A stretch of DNA of 64,000 nucleotides, from assembly GCA_944472155.2 (NCBI GenBank), contig OX235279.1, positions 145,164,199 to 145,228,198 of the forward strand. The letters run 5' to 3'. Source of the DNA: Trichobilharzia szidati. Taxonomy: Eukaryota; Platyhelminthes; Trematoda; Strigeidida; Schistosomatidae. Below are positions 11,122-22,800 of this stretch, piece after piece. The notes below the pieces were generated by a model that was not told where the DNA came from, made no database searches, and worked only from the letters and a program-made list of their open reading frames with translations. Position 1 is the first letter of the stretch. Each line of letters begins with the position of its first letter. The translations under genes and the position numbers were made by a program.

Positions 11122-11569
11122 AGAGTACGCTTTGTTCAGTATCCATTCTTTTGAAAATTTTAATGGGCATTTTTAATCAGTTAAATAGTTTTATCTCATA
11201 TATCACAGATTAATGCGATACTGTCTTCTAGATGACATTTTAAGCTCAATTTATCTCTTGTTGTCATATCAAGATATTCATACATTATTTTTAGTTTTCT
11301 TAAATGTAGTTTTGCTGTTTTTTTTCAATTTTCGATTTTGGAGTCGTGCGTTTTACTTAGTGTTTATGTGTGGAACTTACTCATCAAATGAAGAATTTTT
11401 TGTTGTTTCTCAGGAAAGTTTTACACACAAAAAAATAGCTGAGTTGCTTTCAGGCGGCTTAGCTTATCGAGGCTTATCGCATTCTAAATTCTGTTAAATT
11501 CTCTATACTTGTGTTAAGTCAGATGAAATTTCTTTTTCATGCTTTTTAGAGCGCTTCAGGAAGACAGTT
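11122..11569. other. No recognisable gene
   Basis: AT-rich. A 94-codon frame at 11,213-11,497 is hydrophobic at its start but shows no recognisable domain. Confidence 0.4.
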
Positions 11570-12135
11570 TCAGGCAGAAACGTTTATATGTAATGGTTCA
11601 TTAGCTTGATTCTACTATCATAGACGGCAGTGAGGTTGGAACTAAGACGAATACTGAATACCTTGGACTGTGTATTTTCTATGATCTTTCCTGGTCTTCA
11701 CACATTATGTTAGTTTCTAGCGTGATAATTCGTCCAACCTTCTTACTAGGGAAGTTACAACAGTCTGGTACCATTCTATCTCCACTTTTACAATTTGTTA
11801 ATTCTTGTATTCCACTTATTCTTTTTTATTTCTCCCCACATATTAATCTTTTCTGGGTTACACTGGGAAGGAAAGTGAAAGCTGTCAGTAGGGCGAGTTG
11901 GCTGCCGGTAACCTTACTTGTTCATACTTTTGTAGATAAAGACATAGACTAATGAAAGCGATTAGCGAATATAATCTAGTCGGATACCAGACATCCTGTC
12001 TTTACACAACTCTTTCTCTCTCTATGAATAGCATCAGGTAGAAATAGAAGCAACTATAGAGGATTTTATGCTCGTATGACTAAGTATATAACTCCCCAAT
12101 ACCCTATTTGGTGCACATTTTGTGTGACGAGAAAA
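11570..12135 (+). mobile_element. CR1-type LINE fragment (decayed)
   Basis: The plus strand matches the middle and end of the CR1 protein at 7654-8763. Shared landmarks are GTIIES/STIIDGS, EYLGLCIFYDLSWSSHI against SYLGISFSSNLCWSSHI, FVNSCIPLILFYFSP against FNNSCVLPIILYCSP, and RKVKAVSRAS against RTLKAVSRVS. Stops and frameshifts are present, and 11,707-11,952 is the longest open part. Confidence 0.7.
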
Positions 12136-12602
12136 ATGAAAGACATGATACTATTAACATGACATGAAACACTAAATAGGCACCTTTTTTTCACTGATGT
12201 TTTATTGTCACTATTTTAATTTTATATTCATATGCTTATCAACGTTATCAATTTAAGTATACTCTTAATTATTTCCACCGCACTATATAATGTGGAGAGA
12301 AAAATTGATACATTATTGTAGTCATATTGTAAATTCAATATTTTTATCAAAAGCACTGTTTGGAATGAAGCTATTAAAATTATCTTTGCGAAATGCAAGT
12401 TTTCTCTGATATTCTATATATGGTAACACCATCAAGGCCCTGAATTTGCTTTTATCCTTAAGTTAATCCCTATTTTTCATGCTGTTTCTCTTTATTTTAC
12501 CAGTTCTCATGAGGTTGATGTGCTATACACACTCTCAACATGACTGTTTAAACACTTGTTACCTCTGGTTTTATTTAGAGATTGGTAGGATTGTCTAAAT
12601 TT
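12136..12602. other. No recognisable gene
   Basis: Nothing recognisable. Confidence 0.4.
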
Positions 12603-12830
12603 TTTTTATTCCTTTACGTTCCCAGTGGAACATAAGGCTTCAAGCTAGAGGCTTGAAGTTTCTGTGGCAGTGTTTATTTTTACAGGATTGGGTCGCTAGC
12701 CCCAACCTTTCCTCTTTATCAGCTTTAATTCTGGCTTAGCGAGTTAAAGGAGTGCGTCGGTTGGGGATCGAACTCAGGACCATGTCCATGGTCGGCGAGC
12801 GTGCTAACCGCTATGCCACCTATGCGTATA
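12603..12830 (-). mobile_element. tRNA-headed SINE with RTE-like tail
   Basis: On the minus strand: a tRNA-like head (GGCATAGCGGTTAGC... with B-box GTTCGATCCCC-type sequence), a GCTAAGCCAGAATTAAAGC body, then AGCCTTATGTTCCACTGGG..AACGTAAAGGAATAAAAAAA. The flanks share TAAATTTT, a possible short target duplication. Pol III promoter boxes sit in the head. Confidence 0.8.
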
Positions 12831-14235
12831 AATTTTACTTATCCGATAAGTAGCGATGAGTTTTTCTTATAGAGTCCATTGTTTTAGCAATTTTTTTGTT
12901 CAGTTTTTATTTAACTAAGTAATATAGTTAGCTCTTCTTGTTTATTTTCTACCTTAGTTATCACTGAGTTTATTTGTGAACTTAAGTATACGTTCTACTT
13001 TATAAACCAAGAGTGTGTCTTCACATATCACCAAACTATCTCTTTAATTGCTGGTTGAATTCAGTCCGCAGAACAGGTCTTTCATATTTCAGACTATGAG
13101 CTTTACTCACTGCTTGAGGTCTGGTGATACTACTCAGTTGCCGAGACTCAAGTAGGTGGAGCGGGACTCGAGTCCGGAACCCACTGATTGAAAATTGAGT
13201 GCTTAAAACAATGAGTCACGTCTCTGTCACTTCCGATAGAATAAAATGCTTTTCTCAGTTATTCTTACATATGTCTTCAAGGGTAAGGGATATCAGCGAC
13301 TGATACATATTTGCTGAAGGAATATTGGAAGATAGTTTAATTATTCTGAGTATCGTTTGGCTTCGAATGTAATCCATTTTATAGTCATTAAGAAGCGTGG
13401 AAAATGCAGTCTGCATACGATGCAGAAAATTGAGGTGTGTTTGTTACATTCATGCATTGTACCACTGCAGGTAGCAGAATAATATGTCATCCTAACGAAT
13501 GCATGTTTTAGCTTTTATTTTAGTTAATCTTTTCTTAGGAATAGTTTAACACTGTTTTTATTCAGCGCATGCTTACTTTTTATGTAATGCTGCCAGATGT
13601 CTTCACTATTGCAACTGATACTAATCAGTTATGTCGTACTAATTAATTCCACTCTCATCTTTTCACTGGTACTCTAAGTCTTTGTGTAGTCATTTGGCTG
13701 TATCAGCGAAACTCACAAGGATAACTGCTGGGGCAAAAGATACATCGATTTACGGTAGATCCACATTAAAATGGTCTACTGGAAGGAGTGATAAATTCTA
13801 CTACACGCCTAATCACTTGAAGTTGGCATACACCTAACTGAGGTGCTATGAAAGAAGAGATAAGCGTTTTAATTAAAATCTTGATGGAAAATGTGCATGA
13901 AAGTCGGTTGATAAATAGGAAAATATGGCCAAAAACGTAGACTTTTGTCCCGATGCCTCCTCATGAATCTCTGCATTAATAGCAATCTAAATGCTGACAT
14001 GCTAAAGAGATATATCTTGCACTGGGGGAATAATAATTCTCCGAGAGTAGTGACTTCTTTTCAACTAATAAACTTCATTAATCTGGAAGAAAACAACGGC
14101 GGTTTGAATGTCTCTGCCTGTTTACACCAGTATAGCAGTCATATCTCCTGTTCAAAAAAGATCAAGAACATTGGATTTTGTGTCTATGAATTTATTATGT
14201 ATAATTACTGGTTGTTAGCTAAATAAGGTAGAAGG
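12831..14235. other. Mostly unassigned
   Basis: Around 13,140-13,200 a palindromic GGGACTCGAGTCC could be the B-box relic of an old tRNA-like repeat, but no element boundary can be set. No exon is recognised, including the 93-codon frame at 13,945-14,226. Confidence 0.35.
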
Positions 14236-14239
14236 GAAA

Positions 14240-14850
14240 CTAAGCTTTGCTGAGAAATGCCTAAGGGAAAATGGGTGTCCAAAGGGATTTATCCAGAAGT
14301 ATAGCAAAGAAAAAAACGCGACTGATAAAAAACAAGAAAGTGTTTATTTGCCTGGCATTCTAAGAAGAAGCAATATCAAAAAGGACTGAAAAGAGAATGA
14401 AAGGAGCAATAAAATGATGCTTTCTTGCAGCTGAGCTTGTAACACTATACAGCATCACGTACTCTATAAGCCAATCCAGTGTGGATAGTTATCCTACTGA
14501 TGTCATCGCCAACTGCGTTTGTAAATTCGTGTGCACTTACGGGAGCAAATACATTGGAAGGCCTGAAAGAAGGGCTTCTATCCGGTTTTCAGAGGATATC
14601 TTAAGGAACTTATGTCTAAAAGGAAAACGATATTCATAAATTGCAATCCCCACCAGACCTCTTGTGGATACGGGTCATTCAGTCGAGATCTCCAAATCCT
14701 TCAAAATATTAAACATAAAAAAGACAGAAAATTTACTAGGATTTGCTGAAGCTAGTGCAATCAAGGGTTTCAAACCAAACTTATGCATACAGAAAGAGAG
14801 TGTAACCAATCTCTCACTCCCTTGGTAACTGCAGTGTGACTGCGCTGATT
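14240..14850 (+). mobile_element. Penelope-like element fragment (GIY-YIG region)
   Basis: The plus strand encodes CVCKFVCTYGSKYIGRPERR followed by ASIRFSED (GIY-YIG core) near 14,515-14,600, then LVDTGHSVEISKSFKIL, and a terminal segment ending QSLTPL at about 14,825. Several frameshifts are present. It is similar to the segment at 53,500-53,700, which has the same RASIRLSEH-type signature. Confidence 0.75.
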
Positions 14851-14939
14851 AGTCATTCATAATAATGACTTTAGTTCAATGAGGTATACTATTTTATGAA
14901 CCATAACTTTCTTGAGTGGCTTTGCGAACCCAAAATCCA

Positions 14940-15560
14940 TTATTATTACTTCCTTGGGTTTCGAGTGGAACATAGGGTTTTAACAACACATCTCCGCTTT
15001 CTCATATTTTCTGCTGTCCTCTTCACATGGGTTCACGATTGCCAGCAGTTTCTCACCTCCTACTCGTCACATCATCTTCTCCATGTCACCATCCCACCGA
15101 CAACCAACTCTATGCTTCCCATTGGGATTTCACTTGAACGACGGCCTGCATTGCGCGCGATGTCATTTGACGGCCTCATCAGTGTATGCCCTATCATTCC
15201 TCATTCCCTCCTATATATTTGTTGGGCTTCGGCTGTTGCTTGTTGGTCTAATCCTAGCCAGAGTTTCTTGTTGGTAATTGTTTCCGGCTGGCCGGTTGGG
15301 CATTTGATCTTCAGTATGGAGCCAGTGAAGTGGGCGGCTGTTGATGAAAGTCTGCAGTGGTGTGTTGGAAATCCTTTTCGCGACAGGCAGTGAAGGTTTC
15401 TGACCCGTATAGAAGGCCCCACTTGACTTTGGTGTTGAAGATGCGAATCCTTTAATATATGTTGAGGCGGAGTGGAGAAGATTTCCAAACCGAATCCAGG
15501 TTGATGAAGGCGTTTATTGTCTTTCCGACTCTGGCTGGCTGCTTTTGACTTCTCAAGGGC
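14940..15560 (-). mobile_element. RTE-type LINE, 3' part
   Basis: On the minus strand it covers the C-terminal RT region (GKTINAFINLDSVWKSSPLRLN, LLYGSETF) through the 3' block to the ATAATAATA end at about 14,940. Frameshifts divide the protein. Its 5' edge abuts the PLE fragment at 15,600-16,500 in the same orientation, so one of the two probably inserted into the other. Confidence 0.8.
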
Positions 15561-15599
15561 TTTGGTATTGGTGGTGTTACTGAGCGAGTTGCAGGTGAT

Positions 15600-16500
15600 G
15601 TTCGACTAAAGAGTCGTTTGAAGTGATCAGTACTACATATTTCATTGTATGTCCTGTGTCAATTAGGTTTCTGGAGATTGCGCTTGAGAACACGTTGCTG
15701 CCTTTCAAATGGAGACTTTTGCGGATATGCTTGAAGAATCTAGCAGCTTCTTTCCTCTCAGTTCTTCCTATGTGCTTGTTGTCTCTAGTGCAATTGAATT
15801 AATTAATGCAGTAAGAGTTGATTTGAGCAGGATACTTATTTAAGTTTCAATGAGTTAACAATCATACCTTGTTGTTATGTGGAATGAGTCTGGCGGCGAG
15901 AAGTGTTGTTTTCAATACGCCCTTGATTCCTTTTCCGGTACTTGTGCATGCTTCTCCCCTTTGTATGCTAGACAGATAAAGCTGGGTTCTTTTCGACTAT
16001 TTCGGATTCCGGTTTAGGTGTTTTTTTTCCATCCCATACTTTGATATGAACTTTCGATGGCTTCTTTTTTCCATAAGGTTCTTTTCAATAACTGTGAGTT
16101 TCTCTTCAATCTGATTCGTTTAACATAACGATTTAGCTATGTTAGAGACTGTTTTTACCAGGCTCCGTTTGTAGTCAATTGGGCAAAAGCTGTAATAATT
16201 AAGGTATCGACCAGTCCAGGTTTCTTTCCTATGGATGGAATTTTAACCCTTTCATCAATTCTTCTTTTTATGTTAAGATCTAGGAAGTGAAACTGATTTT
16301 CTCGTTTACGATCCATTGTAAATGCAATGTGGGGATAAGTCGCTCTGAGTTTTCCAAACATCGTGACTGAGTGATCCAATTTATTTGATCCTTCGGAGTG
16401 GTGTTTCCAAATGTTCTTTTTTTGCGTCAAACCATGTTTTGAAACTTTCGTTGACAACTTCACAGAATCCATAGTAGCCGTATTGTTTTAGAAAAAACAA
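15600..16500 (-). mobile_element. Penelope-like element fragment (RT end plus GIY-YIG)
   Basis: The minus strand carries a late RT region (FTMDRKRENQFHFLDLNIKR at 16,155-16,472) followed by degenerate linker sequence. Near 15,780 it has a shortened GIY-YIG core (HIGRTERKEAARFFKHI) and then LIDTGHTMKYVV. The protein is broken into several frames. Confidence 0.75.
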
Positions 16501-17336
16501 GAAAGATTCAGAAAACATTTGTTTTTGATAAACTTAATTAGCAGTACAGTAGTATTAGCATACCAGACCATGGTATCTCTGTATAGCCAAATTATGTACA
16601 CCTTATCGTCAGCGCACCATTTGCATAGATCTTCCATGTTGTCCTGATTCTGTTCTCCATATTGTGTTTCTTTGTATTGCTTCCACTTTTCCCATGTATC
16701 TCCAAAACACTGTATCTATCTCCCTGCTGTTTGATGTTTTTATGCCGATGAATGTTCCTCTATAAACTACTGATAAATCTTACCAGTAGCACATGCTGTA
16801 GTAGTGGTAGTGGTGCTAAGATAAAAGATGCAGCAATAGGCGATTAATTAGTAATAGGGGTTAAATTTGACAGTAGAGGTGTGAGGATTTTGTGAAATTT
16901 ATAGTTCAGTTTACATGGGGTTAGTTACAATAAGCAGAATGAAGGATTCTGTACAAATTCTCGAAACATTTAAGATACGCCTGAAGTAAGTTAAATTTCC
17001 GCTTTTCATATTAATTAGTAGTTCACAATCTGCACAGTTTGAGGAGGTAAAGTTTCACCAGCAGTCGCTTTGAAAAACAAAATCATTTAAATTACAATAT
17101 GTGGACTTTGTAAGTTGTGAATTGTAAATTGATTCACAAGATGCGAATTCGATTTAAAATCTTAACAGTTGGCTGAAGCAGCTAGAGAGAATTCGGCTGA
17201 ATTGAAATGATCCGATTCTTTGAGCTGAATCAAACCGCGTACACTACTGATGAAGTCGACACAGAACGAGAGTAATGCCAGTCCAGTAACTAGATCACTT
17301 CGATAATCTGTCTAGCTAAAAATACTTGTTGATTTA
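16501..17336. other. No recognisable gene
   Basis: No known repeat or exon is recognised. Confidence 0.4.
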
Positions 17337-18190
17337 AAATGATATACAACTACTCATCTCAGTCAATCAGTAGTATATAGTTCCACGCATTTCAGGTTCA
17401 CGTTAGTTCGGCTAACGACGATTATTTTCTGCTCATGTTAATCGACAAATAACTGAGGGGTTTGAGAGTGAAAAAGTTACTGAAATCAATGGTTCACTCA
17501 AATCGTCGATTTTTCTCTGCAACACTTAATGAGAATTTTTCTCGAAATGAGACGAAACAGATACATCTGTCTACTTTCGTTTGTTACTATGAAAAGATAA
17601 CACTTGTTGTTGTGTTTCTTTCAAGCCCATTCATTGTTCAGCCTAGTTCACGGAGTTTTTGTAAAGAGTTGTTTAGTCGAATGAAAGTCATCTAATGGTG
17701 AAAATAATCCAGGTTAAGACTTCAACAAAAGAATAAATATAATAGTAAAATAGTAACAGTAGTAAGAGTGATAATAACCAAATCACATACACATATCAAG
17801 GTGCTCACAAACAAAAGAAGAAAAAAGATATCGCATAACTCTGTGGAAAACGGACATGAGAACAATGAAAAAAATAAACACTGATCTACTGGATTGGTGA
17901 ATGTTACTTATAAGAACAAGTTTGTCTGGAAATTGGGAGATTAGCAGTGTGAGATGATGTGAGAGAATGAATGGAGAAAGAAAGTTAAGTCATGAATTTT
18001 GATAAAAGTCTGTGGTTGCCTGTTGGAAATGCCTCTGTTGACGCTTCCGGTGAGTTTCTCATTCATATAGACGACATAACTTTGCAATAGTGTTGAAAAT
18101 CGGAATTTTGTTGTTGATGCTGTAGTGGAGAGCTGAAGATTTCCAAACTGATTTTTGGGTGATAAAAGTCGATCTTACCCTAGCGATCCT
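17337..18190. repeat. Large inverted duplication, left arm, outer block
   Basis: Matches the reverse complement of 41,850-42,890. Shared landmarks include the region around TACTCATCTCAGTCAATCAG (17,352), the 17,460-17,700 segment and the RTE remnant at its inner end. The right copy carries an extra SINE at 42,588-42,788 that is absent here, so this arm shows the empty site. Confidence 0.8.
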
Positions 18191-18373
18191 GATTTTGAAG
18201 TCCTGATCCGTGAGTCATGTCAGTAGTTCAGACAATACTTCCTAGATGAGTGAATGAAGTAATCTCTTTGCAATTTCTCACGTTGATAGTCATTGGTGTG
18301 TGGTTGTTGTTGGTTGGATGTTAAATGGGTTATCTTCATCACCTCCGTCTTCTCTGTGTTCATCTGGAGTTCT

Positions 18374-18381
18374 GTCTTTGC
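18374..18381. repeat. Merlin target-site duplication, left copy
   Basis: GTCTTTGC, identical to 19,543-19,550. Eight bases is the expected Merlin target duplication length (8-9 bp). Confidence 0.9.
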
Positions 18382-18420
18382 GGCAAAGTTAAACTTTCGA
18401 CACCAATAACTACCAATCAG
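18382..18420 (+). repeat. Merlin terminal inverted repeat (transposase 3' side)
   Basis: Begins GGCAAAGTTAAACTTTCGAC. It pairs with 19,504-19,542 with mismatches at positions 4 and 17. Confidence 0.95.
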
Positions 18421-18517
18421 AAAGCGACCTTGAACTGACCAATCACATTAAAGAGCCGTTTATAATAAATGGGAGCGTATATTTGCACAAAAATGCATAG
18501 AAAAAAGTATAAAACGG

Positions 18518-19433
18518 TTACAATGGGTATCTTTCTCTAACATGAGACAAAAACATTTCCCAGTTCAACATTGGACTGTCAATAGAGAAATCGCACCACA
18601 TTCTATACATGCATTCGTCCAAATGACTGAAAATAATATCCTTTTGTGATCCATTTATAGCGCGGATCCTGTTTTTCAGTCTCCCCCAAAAACCTTCAAT
18701 GGAATTTGTATGAGTCCCAGTGAAAGGATCGACGAAATCATTGGAGTGGTTGACTCTGTGGTGAACGTAACCCAGAGATGACAGGGAATCATAGCCTTTC
18801 CACTCGTCGGTGTGCACAATTGATCCCCTTTTGACAAGTCGAGTTATAATAGGGATCAAAGTGGTCGCCTTCCTGTCTGCAATCCTTTCAACAAACCCTT
18901 TTCGAAGGGACGTGTCATATAAACCGATAACCCAAATATTGTTTGCTCTCTGACGACCCCGGTTGTATTTCTTTTTTATCAACACTGTTTCGTCTACATG
19001 AACTACTACGTCGTCCCCGCCTAACAACGAAGTAATCCTGTCCATTTTCCATGAGGCTATGTCCCTGCAGTGCTGGTACCATTGAACTGTTGAGACGAGG
19101 CTGTTCTCCGTCTCCGCAGCTGCCGCTCTCACTGGCTGCTTCAGTACCCAATAATTGCAGATATACAAAATTTGGGTTAGAGAGAGATGTGATCTAGCAA
19201 AAAAGGTCCCTACGAAATATTAAAATTACCAGCTTACCCTCTCTAATACTAACTCTTTTCCAACATATTCCACAACGATGGACAAATCCATCAGCTGACC
19301 TCGAATAGCTTTTTAGAGTCATAACACCACCACAGGAACACTTCCTCTCCTTTCTTAGCAATCCTAAGTCTAGGCAATACTGCACTACACTATCCTCCTC
19401 GAACTGCAAACGTAACCTTGTAAGGGCACGCAT
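18518..19433 (-). CDS. Merlin transposase (IS1016/ISXO2-like DDE), two exons
   Basis: Cuts and re-joins the element at its inverted repeats. Proposed model: exon 1 at 19,433-19,238, a 28-base GT..AG intron at 19,237-19,210 (starts GTAAGC, ends TTCGTAG), exon 2 at 19,209-18,518. The phases fit (196 + 692 nt = 296 codons), giving 295 residues, within the range for the family. Without splicing the frame hits a stop 13 codons after the exon 1 end. Domains: a zinc-ribbon with Cys32, Cys34, Cys54 and Cys57, then the ISXO2-like catalytic domain. Candidate triad: D138 in VVVHVDETVL, D200 in SIVHTDEWKGYD, E237 in HTNSIEGFWGRLK. The HTN-IEG-W signature and all three acidic residues are intact, with no frameshift. 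The start is the first ATG after the inverted repeat. The intron is inferred from frame and family match, not from transcripts. Confidence 0.9.
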
Positions 19434-19503
19434 TGAAATGAATCAAGCGCTATACAACATTGAACTCCGTTCGTGAATCTGATTGGATAATTTGACGTCA
19501 TCG

Positions 19504-19542
19504 CTGATTGGTAGTTATTGGTGTCTAAAGTTTAACTTGGCC
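19504..19542 (-). repeat. Merlin terminal inverted repeat (transposase 5' side)
   Basis: On the minus strand begins GGCCAAGTTAAACTTTAGAC. The transposase start codon lies ~70 bases inside it, so its promoter must lie within or very near this repeat. Confidence 0.95.
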
Positions 19543-19550
19543 GTCTTTGC
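19543..19550. repeat. Merlin target-site duplication, right copy
   Basis: GTCTTTGC, identical to 18,374-18,381. Confidence 0.9.
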
Positions 19551-19894
19551 CTCTACTCTCTTCTGCCAGTTTGTTGGTTTTCGCCAGCCTGCAAGTCTTC
19601 CACTTTGTGTGACATTAGACATAAATTATCCACATGCGAAATCCAAAACTTCTAGAGTCTTCTAATAGATGAGTGCAGTGCACAGTTTGACGCATAGTTC
19701 AATCCGGTACAATTAGGAAAATTTCCGTGGGCGTAAAATAGGCAACCAGCCTTGTCTTACTCCTGTATTCACTTTGAACGCCTCGGTGAGATATCCGTTG
19801 TGAATCGCGTGTTACGAACCATCGTCATCTAGCTAACTGTTGAATAAGTTTTGGGACATTGCACAACAAAATGTGCATAGTGGAATAGTTTCCA

Positions 19895-22800
19895 AACTAA
19901 TTTTCGATCAAGGTTTTTGAAGGCCTTGTCAAAGTCAGTGGAATCGATGTAGCGATTTCACGGTCATTCTATGCTCTATTCGATGACGATGATAATGCAT
20001 AGAGTTACTATTTAATGCTAACAAGTCTCGCCTTTCCTGAATCAATCCAGTTTCTCTCAGTTGGAGTTGTGTATCCAGTGCATCTTCCAATGTCTCCAAC
20101 AAACAGGTGTATATTCGAAGTCACTAGAAAAAATGTTCTATAACTGTCTGATTTCATTTCAACACATTGCTATCATAAAAGCGATGTGATTGATGTTAAT
20201 TCTGATTGTGCTACTGTCGACTATGGATTACACAATTCACTTTGAACATTTGAATCAGTCCACATTGATTAGTGAGTTGCCCCGTCACATGGAGGATACA
20301 TTTGGTGCTGACTGACCAATAACTGCCCACAGCCACCTACATCATACCTCTAAATGTATTCATCATTCTTTTTGTTGTAACGCAGTGTTGTTGATTTGCT
20401 GGTTGTTGTCTCACTTGACTACAAAGCGCCTCCAGACAGCTACTCACTTGGAAATTCACCTCAAACTGAGTAGACACACAGAATTCAGATACAACTGAGA
20501 CAACTGCGACAACAACAGCTTTATTAATATTCGCAATACAAAAAAAATCAGTCTTCACACATCAATGGAGATTTAAATCATAAATAATCTTCAACGTCTA
20601 ATTGATTTCATCGATCATGACATTTCGGCTAAGAACAATATTTAGTCTGTCGAAACAACTCTCAGCATGTTTTCAGTTGACGGACCACTGGAACATATTG
20701 TGACTCTGAGTACTCTGTGTCTATCATACCTCGTCCACGAAATACTCTGGGATCCTTGCTTCGTGTATGGTCGACTTTACCAGCAAAATGAAGGATGTCT
20801 TCATAGATTTCCCAGGTCAGAATCAATTACCGACAACGACTGTTGAATAATAATGCTTTTTCTCTTCGAATTCTATGAAGAATTCCGTTCGCTTCATCAA
20901 AATCTGTATCACGAAAAGTATATCCCGAAAAGAAAGTTTATCAATCCATTCTATGCCCAGTAGATCCGAATTATGACGACTGGTAAGACAATATAAATCT
21001 CAGAAATTCTTTGAAATGGATTCAACGTCACAAGAGGTATCAACAACTCAATTTCAAACATCTCCACAATCACTTTTTGTAACATGACACGTGATGGAAA
21101 CTGGAGTAAATTCTTCCTTCTACTCTGAGATAGGGGAAACTAGAGTGAAATGGTTTGAGCTTGAACAGATTACTTCTGCTGGCTCTCTATACAAACAGAT
21201 TATTCACTAGATTTTGATGCATTATTCGAATACGCATATTTGATCTGAGTTTCAACATCAATTTTGATACATTCATTCAAACGCGTCTTTGCAACTAATG
21301 CATCCAGCGATAAATTATTCAGTATTACTGTGACTGACTGGTAAACAGAACCATCAATCTTAGTAGTATGAGGATGACTAGATGACTGCAACTATAATTT
21401 ATCAGTAATCACTTCGATCCGTCTGATTAGGAAGTCTTCACGCAGCTTCTCTTACTCTCTCAGAATAGTAACTGAACTTGCTCAAAACTGAAGAACATAA
21501 ACAAAACAACCCACTGAAATCTAATGTCTTGATGCTGTCTTTACTGAAGCATACTGGAGTTTGGATTTCTCGGTCGCCAAAATATGTTACGGCTGCACAG
21601 AAATGAATAACACCGTCACTAAATATGTTATGACGACACTTATATTTTGTCCACTCTAACACCCTGATTCCAATATCAGCTGGAAGGATCAAGAGTGTGG
21701 CTGACAACACTTCATACAACAGTCGGTCAATCACCGTACTCCTAGCTATCAAAATGAAATTATTTGAAATGAATGGGTAGTTAGTCCGACAGATAACTAT
21801 GCTTCAGTCATGTTCACGATAAATAAACAAGACATTTGGTTATTGGAATAAACATACAGACCCTTTTCAGCACATCAGTCAAATATCTCGCTTCGTAGAT
21901 TAGAAAAGCGTACTTCGGATGTGACAACAGTCACGAAACACAGGTCAGTCAAGACTTCCTCCCAACACACCGCCTACTTCCAGCTAATGAAACTGTTCAC
22001 TAGTCAACTCCATCTCCTCTACATAAAATCACATATGGTGAAAATCGTTTAAATTCATCTCAAACTCCGTCAGCTTTGAACTCATATAAAACAAACATTC
22101 ATATTCATTAAGGGTATTCATAAGACTCTGTTATTCCTAAGAAGTCCTTCCACTCAATCACCGTCACTGGTAACCTGAAATATGAACAATGAATGCGGAT
22201 TCTCGAGGACTGATAGTCACGCTGGCATCAAGTCCTCTGATAACTGTGTTCTAGATATTTACAGTTGCTTGTTGTTTGGCGTGAACAACTTTCAATAACA
22301 CAACATACTTTCCTGGTACGAATTGCACAGCCACATATCGACACACAAGGATGTTAGTTTCTATTTGAAAATCTCTTGACACCTGAAGGTCTGAATATGA
22401 TATGACTTCATTTAGGATTGATCGCTGTCTGATTCTACTCAGATAATTATGGGTAGTTATAGCTTAGAGTAATCCTGAATGAATTCGACTGAATTTAACT
22501 CATCTTCAACTACGGCTAACGTGAGTGTCTTCACTTGAAATAAATCTGTTACTATTTATTTATTCATTTATTCACTATCAAGGTTGAATAATGTCCACTT
22601 GCACTTTATGAAACACTCACACACACTCACTGTCGTGTGGAAATATCCAGAATTAGTGGTCAGTGTGAGAGCTGCATAGATAAGTTTCAGTGGGATGCAG
22701 TGCTATCTAATATGACTGTATTATACACAAAATTTATTTACAACGCTGTATATTTTTGGTAACTCTGAGTTAAACTATTAACAAAATCTTTCTCTTCAAG

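Larger units (their letters stand above)
18382..19542 (-). mobile_element. Merlin DNA transposon, complete, 1161 bp
   Basis: Terminal inverted repeats of 39 bases (18,382-18,420 and 19,504-19,542) differ at only two positions and begin GGC. They are flanked by an exact 8-bp duplication GTCTTTGC. The interior encodes one transposase on the minus strand with a DDE triad. The Merlin superfamily, related to bacterial IS1016, is known from schistosomes among other animals. The insertion target is the RTE element, so Merlin moved after that RTE copy arrived. Clean ends and an open reading frame indicate a recent, possibly autonomous copy. Confidence 0.95.
18010..20130 (-). mobile_element. RTE-type LINE (SR2-like), split by a Merlin insertion
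   Basis: Minus-strand reading order is: RT palm region (DFDKAF near 19,935), LTEAFKVNTGVRQG near 19,790, SLEDLDFA-like region near 19,650, DLQA..NKLAEE near 19,560, then after the Merlin element the segment TEVMKIT..NEREIT..FTHLGSI and VWKSSALH. It ends around 18,010. Frameshifts and stops are numerous. The two halves join cleanly at GTCTTTGC once the transposon and one target copy are removed. Confidence 0.8.

Noticed and set aside
13140..13200. Another tRNA-derived SINE
   Set aside because: Only a palindromic GGGACTCGAGTCC resembles a B-box. No A-box, body or tail could be matched to other copies.
14896..15393. 165-codon plus-strand frame as a gene
   Set aside because: It is the antisense of the RTE 3' part at 14,940-15,560. 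Similar antisense frames recur at 30,305-30,908 over another copy.
17242..17270. Hammerhead core (CTGATGAAGTCG...)
   Set aside because: No stem II and no GAAA at the right distance, so a chance match to CTGATGA.
18915..19151. 78-codon frame opposite in phase to the Merlin transposase
   Set aside because: It is a shadow frame of the transposase exon 2 and carries no domain.
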